A DNA stretch of 64,000 bases from Portunus trituberculatus (GCF_017591435.1 NC_059304.1:29814201-29878200); one strand, 5' to 3'; positions 49,233 to 61,272 are shown, counted from the stretch's first letter. Notes: a model not told the origin generated them from the letters alone. A program made the numbers and translations.

Positions 49233-50506
49233 GTTTCAAGGAATAATGGAAAAGAGCGCTTATGTGAAGAAAATTCTGGAGTTAGAAGGTAAAATTGAAA
49301 ACTGTTTGAAAAGTATGAGGGCCTGGAAACGAGTTATGACAATGTTAAGAAGGACTGTGCCGATATGAAGAAGGAAAATGCAGCACTGAAAGAGGAAGTT
49401 AAGCTAATTAAAGTGAATTGCGAAAATGTGGAGAATCTCTAGGAAAAGTGATGGAGAAGCAGGCTGAATGGAAAAAGTCAGGAAGTGGAAAGAAAGGAGG
49501 TAAATTACAAAGTTGCAAGTCTGGAAAAGGAAATCAAAGAGTCAGGGGAGAAAACTTTGGGCCTTGCTGAAATTATAGATCAACAGATCATAGAAGAGAA
49601 GATAGCTGAGAAAGTGGTGAAGGTTATTAAGTCAAATGAGACATTGGTGAGGGAAACTGTAGACAAAAAGAGATGTGTGGTGATATTTGGTGTGGAGGAG
49701 GATAAGACACCGAGTAAAATGGAGAGAGAAAAACATAAAAAGGTGATAAATAATATCATTAATGTGGTGCAGGAGGAGGAAAAGACCTAGTACAAGAAAT
49801 AGAGGACTTCCATAGAATTGGAAAGTTCACAAGAGAAGGTATGAGGCCAATAAGAATCAAACTTAAGTCACAAAAGGATGTAGATGAATTGGTGGAGAAG
49901 TCATGGAGGCTAGCCCAGCAGGAAACAACAAGGAAGATTTGGTTGAGAAGAGATCTCGGTGAAAAGGAAAGAGAAATGTTAAATGAGTTGAGAAAGGAGG
50001 CTTTGAAAAAAATGAAGAGAGGACAGAAGAGGAGAAGAAAGAGTTTTTCTGGAGAATCTTGGATATGAGACTGAGGAAGTGGTTCATAACCCAGAAAAGT
50101 ACAGCAAGAAAGGACTAAAGAAACTTACATATGAGCGAAATGTAATGTATTCCAACATAAATGGAGTGATATCGGGATTTTAGAACTCAACGATTACTTG
50201 AGGGACAAGAACCCAGATATTGTGGGTCTTACTGAAACAAAACTGAGAGAGGAGAAGACCTGATGAAGGTTGGAGAAGGAAATATAATGTTTGGAAAAGA
50301 AATAGAGTAGGTAAGATGGGAGGAGGAGTGATGTTGCTGGTTAAAAAGATATAAAGGTGGATCAAGTGAAAAAGGTATGGGAAAGGCAGAAGTGCTAAAG
50401 ATCAGAGCAGAAACTAATGAAGGAAAAAGAGGCACTACATAGTGGTGTACGTACCACCTAAGACAAATGCATGGTCAGTACAGGAATATGAAGAAATGAT
50501 AAGTGA
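49231..50506 (+). mobile_element. LINE-A copy 5, 5' portion, runs into a gap
   Basis: Begins GGGTTTCAAGGAATAATGG right after (AC)n, with ORF1 starting at 49246 (MEKSAYVKKILELEGKIEN), a coiled coil with two frame breaks (near 49320 and 49440), the RNA-binding-like C-terminal part, and the endonuclease N-terminus through PPKTNAWSVQEYEEMIS at the gap. From 49569 onward it is nearly identical to copy 3. Confidence 0.88.
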
Positions 50507-51006
50507 NNNNNNNNNNNNNNNNNNNNNNNNNNNNNNNNNNNNNNNNNNNNNNNNNNNNNNNNNNNNNNNNNNNNNNNNNNNNNNNNNNNNNNNNNNNNNN
50601 NNNNNNNNNNNNNNNNNNNNNNNNNNNNNNNNNNNNNNNNNNNNNNNNNNNNNNNNNNNNNNNNNNNNNNNNNNNNNNNNNNNNNNNNNNNNNNNNNNNN
50701 NNNNNNNNNNNNNNNNNNNNNNNNNNNNNNNNNNNNNNNNNNNNNNNNNNNNNNNNNNNNNNNNNNNNNNNNNNNNNNNNNNNNNNNNNNNNNNNNNNNN
50801 NNNNNNNNNNNNNNNNNNNNNNNNNNNNNNNNNNNNNNNNNNNNNNNNNNNNNNNNNNNNNNNNNNNNNNNNNNNNNNNNNNNNNNNNNNNNNNNNNNNN
50901 NNNNNNNNNNNNNNNNNNNNNNNNNNNNNNNNNNNNNNNNNNNNNNNNNNNNNNNNNNNNNNNNNNNNNNNNNNNNNNNNNNNNNNNNNNNNNNNNNNNN
51001 NNNNNN
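50507..51006. other. Assembly gap (500 N)
   Basis: Exactly 500 undetermined bases, between LINE-A endonuclease and the end of an LTR-element pol gene, so different elements lie on its two sides. Confidence 0.99.
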
Positions 51007-51153
51007 CCTACTCACTCATCCCTTAATGGATCTTCCTTTCCCTCAGATAGTGACGAGGAAGCAAGACCATGTGTAAGCAAGAAGGTGCGGCTGTCGTTAC
51101 TGCAGCGTCGCAGCACACGACCACGCCGGAGCCCGGATCGTCTTGTCCCGTAA
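51007..51153 (+). pseudogene. C-terminal end of a Gypsy-like pol polyprotein
   Basis: Only the last ~48 codons emerge from the gap: a Ser/Pro-rich stretch then VSKKVRLSLLQRRSTRPRRS and PDRLVP before TAA. A basic RRSTRxRRxPDRL-type ending is typical of the integrase C-terminus of Gypsy-group retrotransposons. It is followed 18 bases later by a purine run and a TG that could begin the 3' LTR. The polyprotein cannot be assessed further because its body lies in the gap; whether it is intact is unknown. Confidence 0.5.
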
Positions 51154-51171
51154 CAAGCCTAGGGAGGGAGA

Positions 51172-51666
51172 TGTGAGGAGTGACGCTCTGAAGTATGTAT
51201 ACGTGGAGCTCCAAGGAGTGACGCTCCGCACTTCGCTTCGTGACGGTGAACTTTTTAACCGTAAAAGCTGATGTGGGAACCTCGGCTAACACACCTGGAC
51301 AGACACACGCCAGCTCCAGCACCCAGTCGCACCTCCAGTCTCCAGCTGCTGTATCCTACAACCCTGTACTACGAAGCTGTAGTAAACACCACATTGCTGA
51401 CGTGTATTATTACTCACCACAGATACGTCCCTGGCTAAATAGAAGAAAAGGAGTGTCTACTGTTAAGGGCGTAGGAAACAAGGAGTATGTGCCAACTTTA
51501 CTAGTGTAGTACAGCAAACAGTGTTCATCACGCAGAAAGAAAGGTCTGGCTGACTTTGAGGTGCAGCTGGATCTAGCTCACTGGTGAACCCGTTTACCTG
51601 TTGTTGGCTCTGCTAAAGCAAGGTGTCGGAGCCTCAGAGAAGTTGGCTGGTTTCACCAGCTAACAA
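51172..51666 (+). mobile_element. Candidate 3' LTR of a Gypsy-like element
   Basis: A polypurine-like AGGGAGGGAGA (51161-51171) precedes TGTGAGGAGTGACGCTC. A plausible end is CACCAGCTAACA near 51666, giving TG...CA. The internal AGGAGTGACGCTC word occurs twice (51175 and 51213). The 5' LTR is not in the window, so the boundaries and identity are tentative. Confidence 0.4.
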
Positions 51667-52055
51667 TCCATATATCTATCAAACTTTGAATTAGCCTATA
51701 TTGCTTTTAAGAAAATTGTTAAGCTTAATAAGACTATGCACAATTGCGATCAAATTAAATCGTGACAATGCTATACATATTGGAATTGGCAGATATTCCA
51801 AGACTGGAATTAATAGTGTGTTAACCAGTGTTGCTTTCATTTTAGGTGCTAATTTTGCTAAATCTTTTTAGCTGAGATAAAACCGCATTTCATTTATTTA
51901 ATGTTTTAGTAATATGACCTAAAAAAGCTACTAGTGGAGATATTTCATCCTAATAGTTTAAAAGAAGTGCAAATTTCTGTTTCTTTCTCATTAACTTTGA
52001 TTTCTTTTCTTTTTTTTTATACTTTACAATTGGTATATAATTAATTTTTCCTCAC
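51667..52055. other. AT-rich stretch with no recognised feature
   Basis: No frame, repeat or RNA gene can be supported here. Confidence 0.6.
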
Positions 52056-52574
52056 TTGTTTTTGTTTTCCATTTTCGCTCAAATTTGGTTATTCTTTCGA
52101 TCTCTTTTTTCAAGTTTTAGCTTCATCATTAATTTAGACTTAATATATGATATCATTTGCGTGATATCGTCCGCATACATGGTATCAATACATCTGTATT
52201 CAGGAAAGGGGAGATCATTTATATATAAGGTATGTAGCGTATAGGTGATAAAACGCTCCCTTGTAGAACCACACTGAATAATTTTATTTCATAACTGTAA
52301 TCTTTACTAATATTAATTTTTGCTTTCCTTTTATCCAAGAAGTTACACATTTTTTTTTTTTTTTTCGAAAATATCGGGAAGTTGTAGTCTTAGTAATTTT
52401 CATTTCAACCCCATAATGCCAAGCCTGATCAAATGCTCTTGCGATGTCTCTGAGTACCATATGTAGGTATACTTGCTTTTCACTGGCTAATACATTGGCG
52501 ATAGTTTCATAAGTTATTGTAATTGCAGTGTTTGTTCCCTTATAGGGTCTAAATAGTCCTGCAGCATCTATGGT
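52056..52574 (-). pseudogene. LINE-D reverse transcriptase fragment
   Basis: Minus-strand pieces read GLFRPYKGTNTAITITYETI and YLHMVLRDIARAFDQAWHYG (catalytic Asp region, 52284-52577). After a frameshift in the T run near 52355, a GSVLSP-type segment and YINDLPFPEYRCIDTMYADD follow, with the active-site YADDIT at about 52160-52177. These are RT motifs A, B and C of a LINE unlike LINE-A, B or C. The RT N-terminus and everything downstream of motif C are missing or unrecognisable. The fragment's upstream end coincides with the TIR element starting at 52575, but no matching remainder was recognised beyond that element's other end. Confidence 0.65.
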
Positions 52575-52828
52575 CAACCTTACATTGGAGTCCCCACAAA
52601 GTTTTTTTTTTCCATTTCTGATATCTGTAGGGTGTCTACTTTAAATATCAGGTGGATGCCACCTGCGCATCTTTGGGCAAATTACGTAATATGCAAATGA
52701 AATCCGCCATTACCGGATTTTTTTTTATTTCGTCAATAAATCAATGAAAACATGGCTTAATGTAAACATTGAGGTGTCAAAACCTAGGTTTTTGTGGTCA
52801 GAGAATCTAATTAAGTTACTCAAAAGAC
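52575..52828. repeat. Terminal inverted repeat, left arm of the nuclease element
   Basis: About 254 bp; its inverted partner is 54788-55042. The two differ by scattered substitutions and short indels, mainly in the T run and near the inner end. Confidence 0.92.
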
Positions 52829-52899
52829 TGTCCTGTATCTTATATATGCTGTTTTATGCTAATTACCAGTAGGCCGACCACAAATACGCTAAATGTCAA

Positions 52900-54480
52900 A
52901 TACAAATGTTATCTTTGTCACTATACCTATTCATTGATCCAAATCATGATTCAGTCATTCCACTAGCTTCATCATCATCATCATCATCACAATCAGTTTG
53001 CTTGTTATATGGGTTTAGGCAGACATTATTATTAATACATGAACAGAAGAATGTGCAGGGAAGGTGAGCTGCCTCGCACCAACATTTGGCATTTTTACAT
53101 GGTAATTTGGAGACGCATCCACACTTAATTCATTCAAGCACAGAAAGAGGTGCTAGTTGAACATCTGATGGCAAAGTTACTGATTTTAAAGTTTTTGATG
53201 CATCGTCTCCGCTCCAGCCATACTTTGTGACATCAACTGTTGGAGGATTGGTAGATAAGGCAATCTTCTAAATTGCAGCCTGAATATGAACACGATTCAC
53301 ATTTTCTTTGAAAGCCTGCGTTGTAGGAGGTAATGCCTTCAAGTCAAGGGCTGTTGTGACCTTCTTTTGAGACATTTTTTTGAGCCACACATTATGTCTG
53401 ACATCTCAGGGTTATTATTGTCTTCAATGTTGACTCCATAACATTTGGCAATGAACCTGGTAGCTTCACCATATACGTGAGCCAATGGACTTTGTAGGTC
53501 CCCCAATGTATTTACGTGAAAGCCAGCCTCTGTGGCCTTCAGTGCTGTTTCTTTCCCTACACCGAAGAATTGAGCAACAGTGTCACATCCTGATATACAG
53601 TGGACAGTTAACAGACGTGGAACCACACTTGCATGTGTCTTCACAGTTGCCTCAATATCTATCAGTGCACGTTCTTTCCCTGTTGATTCCATTACGAGTT
53701 TACAAGAGAGATTTTCTTGGTCATAGAAATGAACGAGCAACACAAAAACATCCGTATCATCTGAAACTACACAGATTGATTTAGTACCAGATTTGGCAAG
53801 TTGCACCACCTGTTGGACCATGATGACATCTGCCTCCTCGTGAGTTGTAATCATATCTCTTTCAAATCTCCTCCCATGCATCAGCTCAACTGGAATTGAT
53901 TCTTCCCCAGTCACAACAAGGCTGTGTTGAAATGAATTGCTAGATAGTCCAAGCCTCACCAATTCAGAACATATCAGTTTAATTAGTTCCCGTTTATTTT
54001 CTGTAACGGTTAACATAACTTTCTGTGGAGGAAGTGGACTGGTGATACAAATATGATGGCGCATTGTACAGTACTGTCCTGAACGATGTGATCTCGTGGA
54101 GCTCTTTATACTGAAGTCGTAGTAACAGTCGAACACGAGGTATACATGCGCCTCACTGGTCTTCTGCATTATAAAACTGCAGAAATTATCAATAAAGTCT
54201 TTAACAGATCCTTTGCAGGGCCAGTGTAAACACCACAAGAGGGCACATCCATCCATGATTATTACATCTGAGTCCTTGGCCAAGCGGGAAGAGACACTAG
54301 CTTTTTTTTCAAGCTGCTCTTTCCTAATGCAACTGTCATTTCTCCAGTCTCTTGGAACATAGATGTGGGTACTGGAGAAAGTTCATGCTTCATCTTTCAA
54401 GTCAATATCCCGTGACTGGAGTCCAAGCACACGAGAATAGATAAGGCTAGCATCAAATACATCTTTGTCTCCAACTTTTA
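52900..54480 (-). pseudogene. XPG/FEN-like nuclease with Cys-rich C-terminus (element-encoded)
   Basis: The longest frame, 53339-54283, gives 314 residues. Acidic residues fall where XPG/FEN1 nucleases bind metal: Asp11 in IIMDGCALLW, Asp52 in VYLVFD, Glu149/Glu150/Asp152 in TTHEEADVIM, Asp175/176/178 in VVSDDTDVFVLL and Asp234 in ISGCDT. FFGVGKETALKA (239-250) matches the helix-3-turn-helix Gly-x-Gly-Lys-x-x-Ala-Leu motif. Upstream, other frames add VGDKDVFDASLIYSRVLGLQ and HELSPVPTSMFQETGEM. Downstream, after a frameshift near 53340 and two stops, come a TKYGWSGDDASKTLKSV segment, a cluster of eight Cys (C-x-C-x5-C-x4-C-x-C-x6-C-x3-C-x-C, about 53035-53130) and a poly-Asp run. At least three frameshifts make this copy defective. 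The fold assignment is my inference from motif spacing. Confidence 0.7.
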
Positions 54481-54787
54481 TACTCTTCTTAGAAGTATTC
54501 ATTGTAACCACTTTTATTGCTGATGCCACCATAGAATACCTGCGGTAATGAAGACTCAAAAATTGTCATCTGTGATTTTCCAATGTAGACAGCCTTGTCG
54601 ACATTCACGCTATATCTGTCATATTTTCTATGCATTACATGAATAAAGAAAAAAGGTTTTAGTCTTGCAGCAGAATACTTTTAGCAACAAGTCTGCATTG
54701 GAATCTATACAAGTGTTGGTTTCCAGTGACAAATAACCAAATTATAATAATTACCATAATAATATTAAGCTTATAAGACATGCAACA

Positions 54788-55042
54788 ATCTTTTAAACAA
54801 CTTCATTAGGTTCTCTGACCCGAAAACCTAGGTTTTGACACCTCAATGTTTACATTAAGCCATGTTTTCATTGAGTTATTGACGAAATAAAAGAAATCCG
54901 GTAATGGCGTACTTCATTTGCATATTACGTAATTTGTCCAAAGATGCGCGGGTGGCACCCACCTGATATTTAAAGTACTGTAGACACCCTACAGATATCA
55001 GAAATGCAAAAAAAACTTTGTGGGGACTCCAATGTAAGGTTG
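54788..55042. repeat. Terminal inverted repeat, right arm of the nuclease element
   Basis: Inverted partner of 52575-52828, ending GGGGACTCCAATGTAAGGTTG. Confidence 0.92.
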
Positions 55043-55104
55043 CCCTAAAAAACAGTGTCTTGTTGCAGGACTAAAAGTAGTGTTGTCGTTTTTAATGTAC
55101 AGTG

Positions 55105-55135
<31 letters not shown>
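55105..55135. repeat. Short (GA)n
   Basis: About 14 GA units with one AAAGA interruption. Confidence 0.9.
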
Positions 55136-55137
<2 letters not shown>

Positions 55138-55273
55138 TCTTCCCATGATCCATACCCTGAAATTAGATAGATTTGATAAGAATATCAATGTCAGCGCCAA
55201 GGACGATTTCTCTGATGAAGTGGACGTATAGCCAGTAATATCTGGTTAAAGGCGGTTTATTGTCAAGAAACCG

Positions 55274-55276
55274 TTA

Positions 55277-55318
<42 letters not shown>
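55274..55318. repeat. (AC)n upstream of SINE 1
   Basis: About 22 AC units ending CACTCAG at the SINE head. Confidence 0.97.
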
Positions 55319-55320
<2 letters not shown>

Positions 55321-55720
55321 AGCGCGTAATGCAGTGGATAGCATACTCGGCTCACAACCGAGAATTAAGGCCCGACTCGAGTCCCGGGAAGCGGCGAGGC
55401 AAATGGGCAAGCCTCTTAATGTGTGGCCCCTGTTCACCTAGTAGTAAATAGGTACGGGATGTAACTCGAGGGGTTGTGGCCTCGCTTTCCCGGTGTGTGG
55501 AGTGTGTAGTGGTCTCAGTCCTACCCGAAGATCAGTCTATGAGCTCTGAGCTCGCTCCGTAATAGGGAAGACTGGCTGGGTGACCAGCAGACGACCCTGG
55601 TGAATCACAGACGGAAAAAAAAAAAAAATAAATGAAACAATAAATAAATAAATAAATAAGAAATAAATAAAAAAAAAAAAACAAATAAAAAAAAAAAAAT
55701 AAGCAAATAAATATAATAAT
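55321..55720 (+). mobile_element. tRNA-derived SINE, copy 1
   Basis: The head is tRNA-like: an A box in TAATGCAGTGGATAGCATAC, anticodon stem CTCGG/CCGAG around loop CTCACAA (anticodon CAC, as in tRNA-Val), and a B box GACTCGAGTCC. The body follows, with GGCAAATGGGCAAGCCTCTT, CGGGATGTAACTCGAGGGGT, GGCCTCGCTTTCCCGGTGTG and GGGAAGACTGGCTGGGTGAC, to about 55614. An A-rich tail with AAAT units reaches 55720. The element sits directly after (AC)n. The A and B boxes form an internal RNA polymerase III promoter. Confidence 0.9.
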
Positions 55721-56476
<756 letters not shown>

Positions 56477-56499
56477 CAAAGGATGCTAGCTAGGAGTTT

Positions 56500-56988
56500 C
56501 TGCCAAAATTGTAGAAAAAATTCAAGTTATAAAGTTATAGTAAAGAGGAAAGTAGAATATAGCAAGAGATGCAACATTGCAACGAAAAGAGATACTAAAG
56601 ACATTTAGTTGAAAATAGATCAAGATGTTGATAAGAAAATGCTTTTGATTTCACTCTGTTCAAGAGAGCAGAATGAACGGAAATACAATATGTGTGAAGC
56701 ATTCTCCATACGTAGGAGAATAAAGCCCTTGAACAGATTTAGTTACCGAGGTGTTGCGAAAAGCTGGCAAAGGTCCCTCAAACGCCACAATTTCACAAAA
56801 AATTGCGTTATCAAGAGAAAGTATGTTAAGTTTCTAATTATGATTATCACTTAAAAAAAGGAAGCCAGTATGATCAGTGTAGGATACGAGGCAATTGAGT
56901 GCCATTGAAAACAGGGAACAGTTGTCTTGAATGTTGTGTCGAGTTGATAGAAGAAATTTAGTTTTGGAAGCATTGAACAACTGTGAAC
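56500..56988 (-). mobile_element. LINE-C fragment, decayed
   Basis: Aligns in patches with LINE-C 3' coding regions: 56550-56800 resembles 58010-58260 (the GAGATGCAAC, GCTTTTGATT and GAGCATTCTCCATAC-type words), and 56870-56985 resembles 42860-42975 (GTTGAGTGTTATTGAAGA-like and ATAGTTGTCTGGAAGGTT-like words). No frame survives. Confidence 0.65.
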
Positions 56989-57689
56989 TTATGTTGAGAT
57001 GACGTCATAACTTTGTCATAACTTGTTGCCATCTTTTCCATAACTGTTTGGGTTGATCTGCGCCATCTGTCAAGCTCAATATCAAAGAATATGATATCTC
57101 CATGGGGTTGGGTGGGTACTTGTTATGTAGTGTGTATGTTAGTACATAGGTATGTATGACATGACGTGTTTTTGCGTTCAACTTCAGCTCGAGTTGATGT
57201 TGAGGAGAGTGGTGTACGAGCTGTCTTGTTCCCTAGAAACTGTATGACGTTGCCAGGACTTGTATTTCAAAATATTATTTATACAGCTTAAGTGGCACTA
57301 ATAACCATATGGGAAATAAAAAAAAAATGAAATTCATCCAAGCCCTTCAATATTGGCTGATTAAAGACGCTCATTTATAGCAGTAAAATAATTGAATGGA
57401 AATCCTTTTGAAGGCTAGTGTCAGGTGCCACACCATCACGTCACCACACTGTTTAAAGGGTGTCATATACAAATGGGATACTGTCCACGACACCGATAAA
57501 GCAGTCTACTTTCATTAATGTGAAGATATTATGCTTTTTATGTGGTGTAAAGGCACAGACACAAAACTTGTGTGTATCTGACGTCATGACTTGAGATGTG
57601 ACGTCATCTGAACATAGGTTTAGACCACATTGCACTGGAGGTAAGGTGGTCTCAACATGAAGTTGAGTGATCTTACATCCCAGAACGGT
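56989..57689. other. Stretch with no recognised feature
   Basis: Repeated TGACGTCA-type words occur (about 57000, 57578 and 57600), but there is no coding sequence or known element that I can support. Confidence 0.5.
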
Positions 57690-60034
57690 TATTTATTTAT
57701 TTATTTTGAATTTTTTATGTAAAAGAGGACTGGCCAGTTTCTTTAAAGAACCGACAGAATTAGCCAAAAGATAAGGACAAATGTCTTGAAACCACTCTCT
57801 TGAATGAAGTCAAGTCATAGAAAGTTGAAAATGCAAAAACAGGCAGAGTTCCAGAATTTACCACAGAAAAGTATGATAGACTGAGAGTACTGGTTAACTC
57901 TTGCATTAGTGAGTTGGACAATAGGGGTGAGAAAAAAAAAATGCCTTGTGCAGCGAGGCAGCAGGAAGAGGGAGGGCATGCAGTTAGCATGAAAGTAGCG
58001 ATAAAAGATAGGAAGAGATGCAACTTTCCGGCGGTGAGAAGCAGCCTGAAGACAGTCAATTAGAGGAGTAGCATTGATAAGACGAAAAGCTTTTGATTCC
58101 ACCCTATTTAATAAGGCTGTGTAAGTGGAACGCCCCCAAAACGTGTGAAGAGTACTCCATACAAGGACAGATAAGGTCCTTATACAGAGTTAGCATTTGG
58201 AGGTGTGAGAAAAACTGGCGGAGACGCCTCAGAACGCCTAACTTCATAAAAGGTGTATTACCAAGAGATGAGATGTGAAGTGTCCAATTAAGATTGTGAG
58301 TGGACAGACCGAGAACATTTAGTGTAGAAGAGGGAAACAGTTGAGTGTCATTGAAGAAGAGGGAATAGTTGTCTGAAAGGTTGTGTTGAGCTGATAGATG
58401 GAGGAATTGAGTTTTTGAGATAATGAACTTTGCTAAGTTTTCTCTGCCCCAAATCAGAAATCTCAGAAGATCAGAAGTCAGGCCTTTTGTGGCGTCCCTG
58501 CGTGATCTGTTGACTTCTTCAAGAGTTGGTCGTCTCTGAAAGGACGTGGATATAAATAAGGTGGATTCATCAGCGTAGGAGTGGATAGGGCAAGGAGTTT
58601 CGTAAAGAAGATCATTAATGAATAACAGAAAGAGAGTGGGTGACAGGACAAAACCCTGAAGAACACCACTATTGATATATTTAGGAGAAGAACAGTGGCT
58701 GTCTACTACAGCTGCAATAGAACGGTAAGAGAGGAAACTTAAAATAAAATGGCAGAGAGAAGGATAGAAGTCGTAGGAGAGTAATTTGAAATCAAACCTT
58801 TGCGCCAGACTCTATCAAAAGCTTTTGATATGTCTAACGCAACAGCAAAAGTTACACCGGTCTCTAAAAGAGGATGACAAAGACTCAGTAAGGAACACCA
58901 GGTCAACAGTAGAGCGACTTTGCCGGAAGCTATACTGGAGATCAGATATAAAATTGTGAAGTGACAGATGTTTAAGAATCTTCCTAATGAGGATAGATAA
59001 AAAAAAACTTTAGACATGCAAGGGATGAAATCTATAGGACAGTAGTTTGAGGGATTAGAACGGTCACCCTTTTTATGAACAATCTGAATGTAGGCAAACT
59101 TCCAGCAAGAAGGAAAGGTAGAAGTCGATAGACATAGTTGAAAGAGTTTGGCCAGGCAAGGTGCAAGCATGGAAGCACAGCTTTTGAAAACAATAGGAGG
59201 GACCCCATCATGCCCATAAGCCTTCCGAGGGTTTAGGCCAGCGAGGGCATGGAAAATATCATTACGAAGAATTTTGAATGAAGACATGAAATAGTCAGAG
59301 GGAGGAGGAGAGGGAAGGACAAGCCCAGAATCATCCAAGGTGGAGTTATTAACTAAGGCTTAAGAGAAGGGTTCAGCTTTAGAGACAGAACAGATGGAAG
59401 TTGTGCCATCAGCATGAAATAAAGGAGGGAAAGATGAAGAAGTAAAGTTATTGGAGATGTTATTTTGGCCAGATGCCAGAAGTCACAAGAGGTGTTAGAG
59501 TTTGAAAGATTTGACATTTTCTATTTATGAAGAAGTGTTCAGCAAGTTAAAGGACATAATTTGCATGATTCCAAGCAGAAATACTAAATACATAAGATTT
59601 AGGAGATGGAAGGCTCAAGTACCTTTTATGGGCACTTCTTTATCATGTATAGCACGAGAACAGGCTGTATTAAACCAAATTTTAGAAAGTTTAGGTTGAG
59701 AAAAAGACTGAGGAATGTACGCCTACATGCCAGTCACTGTCATCTTTATTATACTTTACGTTCAGCACACAGAGATGGGACTCTGACACAAAACAGTAAT
59801 CATTCCAGGGAAAATCAGCATAGTACCTCCTCAGGTCACTCCAACTGGCAGAGGCAAAACACGTGAGACACCTTTTCTTTGAGCGATCCTGAGAACGAAT
59901 TAGAAAAATAGGTCAAGATACAGAAATGAGATTGTGGTCAGAGGAGCTCAGTGGAAAAGATAGGGTAACAACATAAACAGAAGGATTAGAAGTAAAGAAA
60001 AGGTAAAAAATGTTGGGCGTTTCTCAAGGACGGA
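57690..60034 (-). mobile_element. LINE-C copy 3, 5' truncated
   Basis: Minus-strand LINE-C with a 3' tail of AAAT units (57686-57705 region) and a 5' end truncated in the endonuclease near 60034, at the point matching about 44540 of the nested copy. Endonuclease end, linker, RT and C-terminus are all recognisable but broken. Confidence 0.85.
57760..59338 (-). pseudogene. LINE-C reverse transcriptase and C-terminus, copy 3
   Basis: Frame 58739-59338 (199 residues) reads AGLNPRKAYGHDGVPPIVFK, CLSTSTFPSCWKFAYIQIVH, KKGDRSNPSNYCPIDFIPCM and VALDISKAFDRVWRKGLISN (catalytic Asp region). The active-site region lies in shifted frames near 58580-58640. The C-terminus (57760-58102) reads SKAFRLINATPLIDCLQAAS, ASLPIFYRYFHANCMPSLFL and NARVNQYSQSIILFCGKFWN. 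A PGPD-type Pro has become His in AYGHDGV, and stops near 58740 and 58100 plus several indels disable the enzyme. Confidence 0.82.
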
Positions 60035-60390
60035 AGTGCTTGTAGTTTTGTGTGAAGGGCAGAGATCTCTTTAGAGGGCAGGCTGTGACTGCCACAATGA
60101 TTTGTGTGACACAAAGGAAAATGTTCAGCGATTTCACAGTTGGCTTTAATGGTGAGATCAAAGCATTCCCTGAAGTGATCAAGATCAGAACAGGGCAGAC
60201 CAGGCCTGGTCCAGATCTGAACTAGTGCTATTCGGCCTCTCTGGGAGTAATTATCGTTTCGGTAGGTGTCTACTACCTCCTCCCAGCAAGATGGCAGCAA
60301 GTTGCAATGTAGGTATGATATGATTTCAACGCAAATAGATGGCGAAAACACAGCTCATATAAAATTTTCAGTTGTAAGGTAGCAAGATAA
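60035..60390 (-). other. Unrecognised minus-strand open frame region
   Basis: A 121-residue frame (59986-60351) starts MFSPSICVEIISYLHCNLLP and contains ALVQIWTRPGLPCSDLDHFR and CHTNHCGSHSL. Its last ~17 codons run into LINE-C sequence, so the end is not natural. I do not recognise it. It may be an unassigned transposon fragment or chance. Confidence 0.25.
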
Positions 60391-60394
60391 ATAA

Positions 60395-61000
<606 letters not shown>

Positions 61001-61104
61001 AGACATTCAGACAAGTTGGAAGTGAAGAGAAACACAGATGTAAGGAAGTGAGTTTATTCCCGATCAGTTTCGCTGATACTTCTTTAGTTTCTGTGTTTCT
61101 ATTC

Positions 61105-61158
61105 ACATCCTTCTCCATTATTATTATTATAATGATAATAATAATAATAATAATAATA

Positions 61159-61190
<32 letters not shown>

Positions 61191-61192
61191 CA
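61105..61192. repeat. ATT/AAT inverted triplet repeat
   Basis: A short ATT run turns into AAT units (61131-61160) and back to ATT, forming a potential AT hairpin. Confidence 0.9.
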
Positions 61193-61272
61193 GCCTACAT
61201 ACACATAGGTAAAATTGTCACAATAACATCATAATAAACAACCAATGTGTATAAAGTAATAACAGGCTGATG

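Larger units (their letters stand above)
52575..55042 (-). mobile_element. TIR element encoding an XPG/FEN-like nuclease
   Basis: Inverted arms 52575-52828 and 54788-55042 match at roughly nine positions in ten, starting CAACCTTACATTGGAGTCC on each strand and running through TAAACATTGAGGTGTCAAAA and CCTAGGTTTT. The 2,468-bp element contains one substantial minus-strand gene (53339-54283 plus frameshifted extensions). No target-site duplication is obvious. Academ-superfamily DNA transposons are, to my knowledge, reported to carry XPG-type nuclease domains, so an Academ-like origin is possible but unproven. Upstream coding sequence is short, suggesting an internally deleted copy. Confidence 0.75.

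Noticed and set aside
53485..53784. A 99-residue plus-strand frame opposite the XPG-like gene
   Set aside because: It is the antisense shadow of the nuclease frame.
55321..55400. Functional tRNA gene
   Set aside because: The tRNA-like head has imperfect stems, is followed by a long shared body and A-rich tail, and recurs twice, so it is a SINE.
55430..55465. Shared 3' tail between the SINE and LINE-A (TAAATAGGTAC against AAATAGGTAAATAC)
   Set aside because: The similar word is only ~10 bases and lies in the middle of the SINE body, not at its 3' end, so it does not show a LINE-SINE tail partnership.
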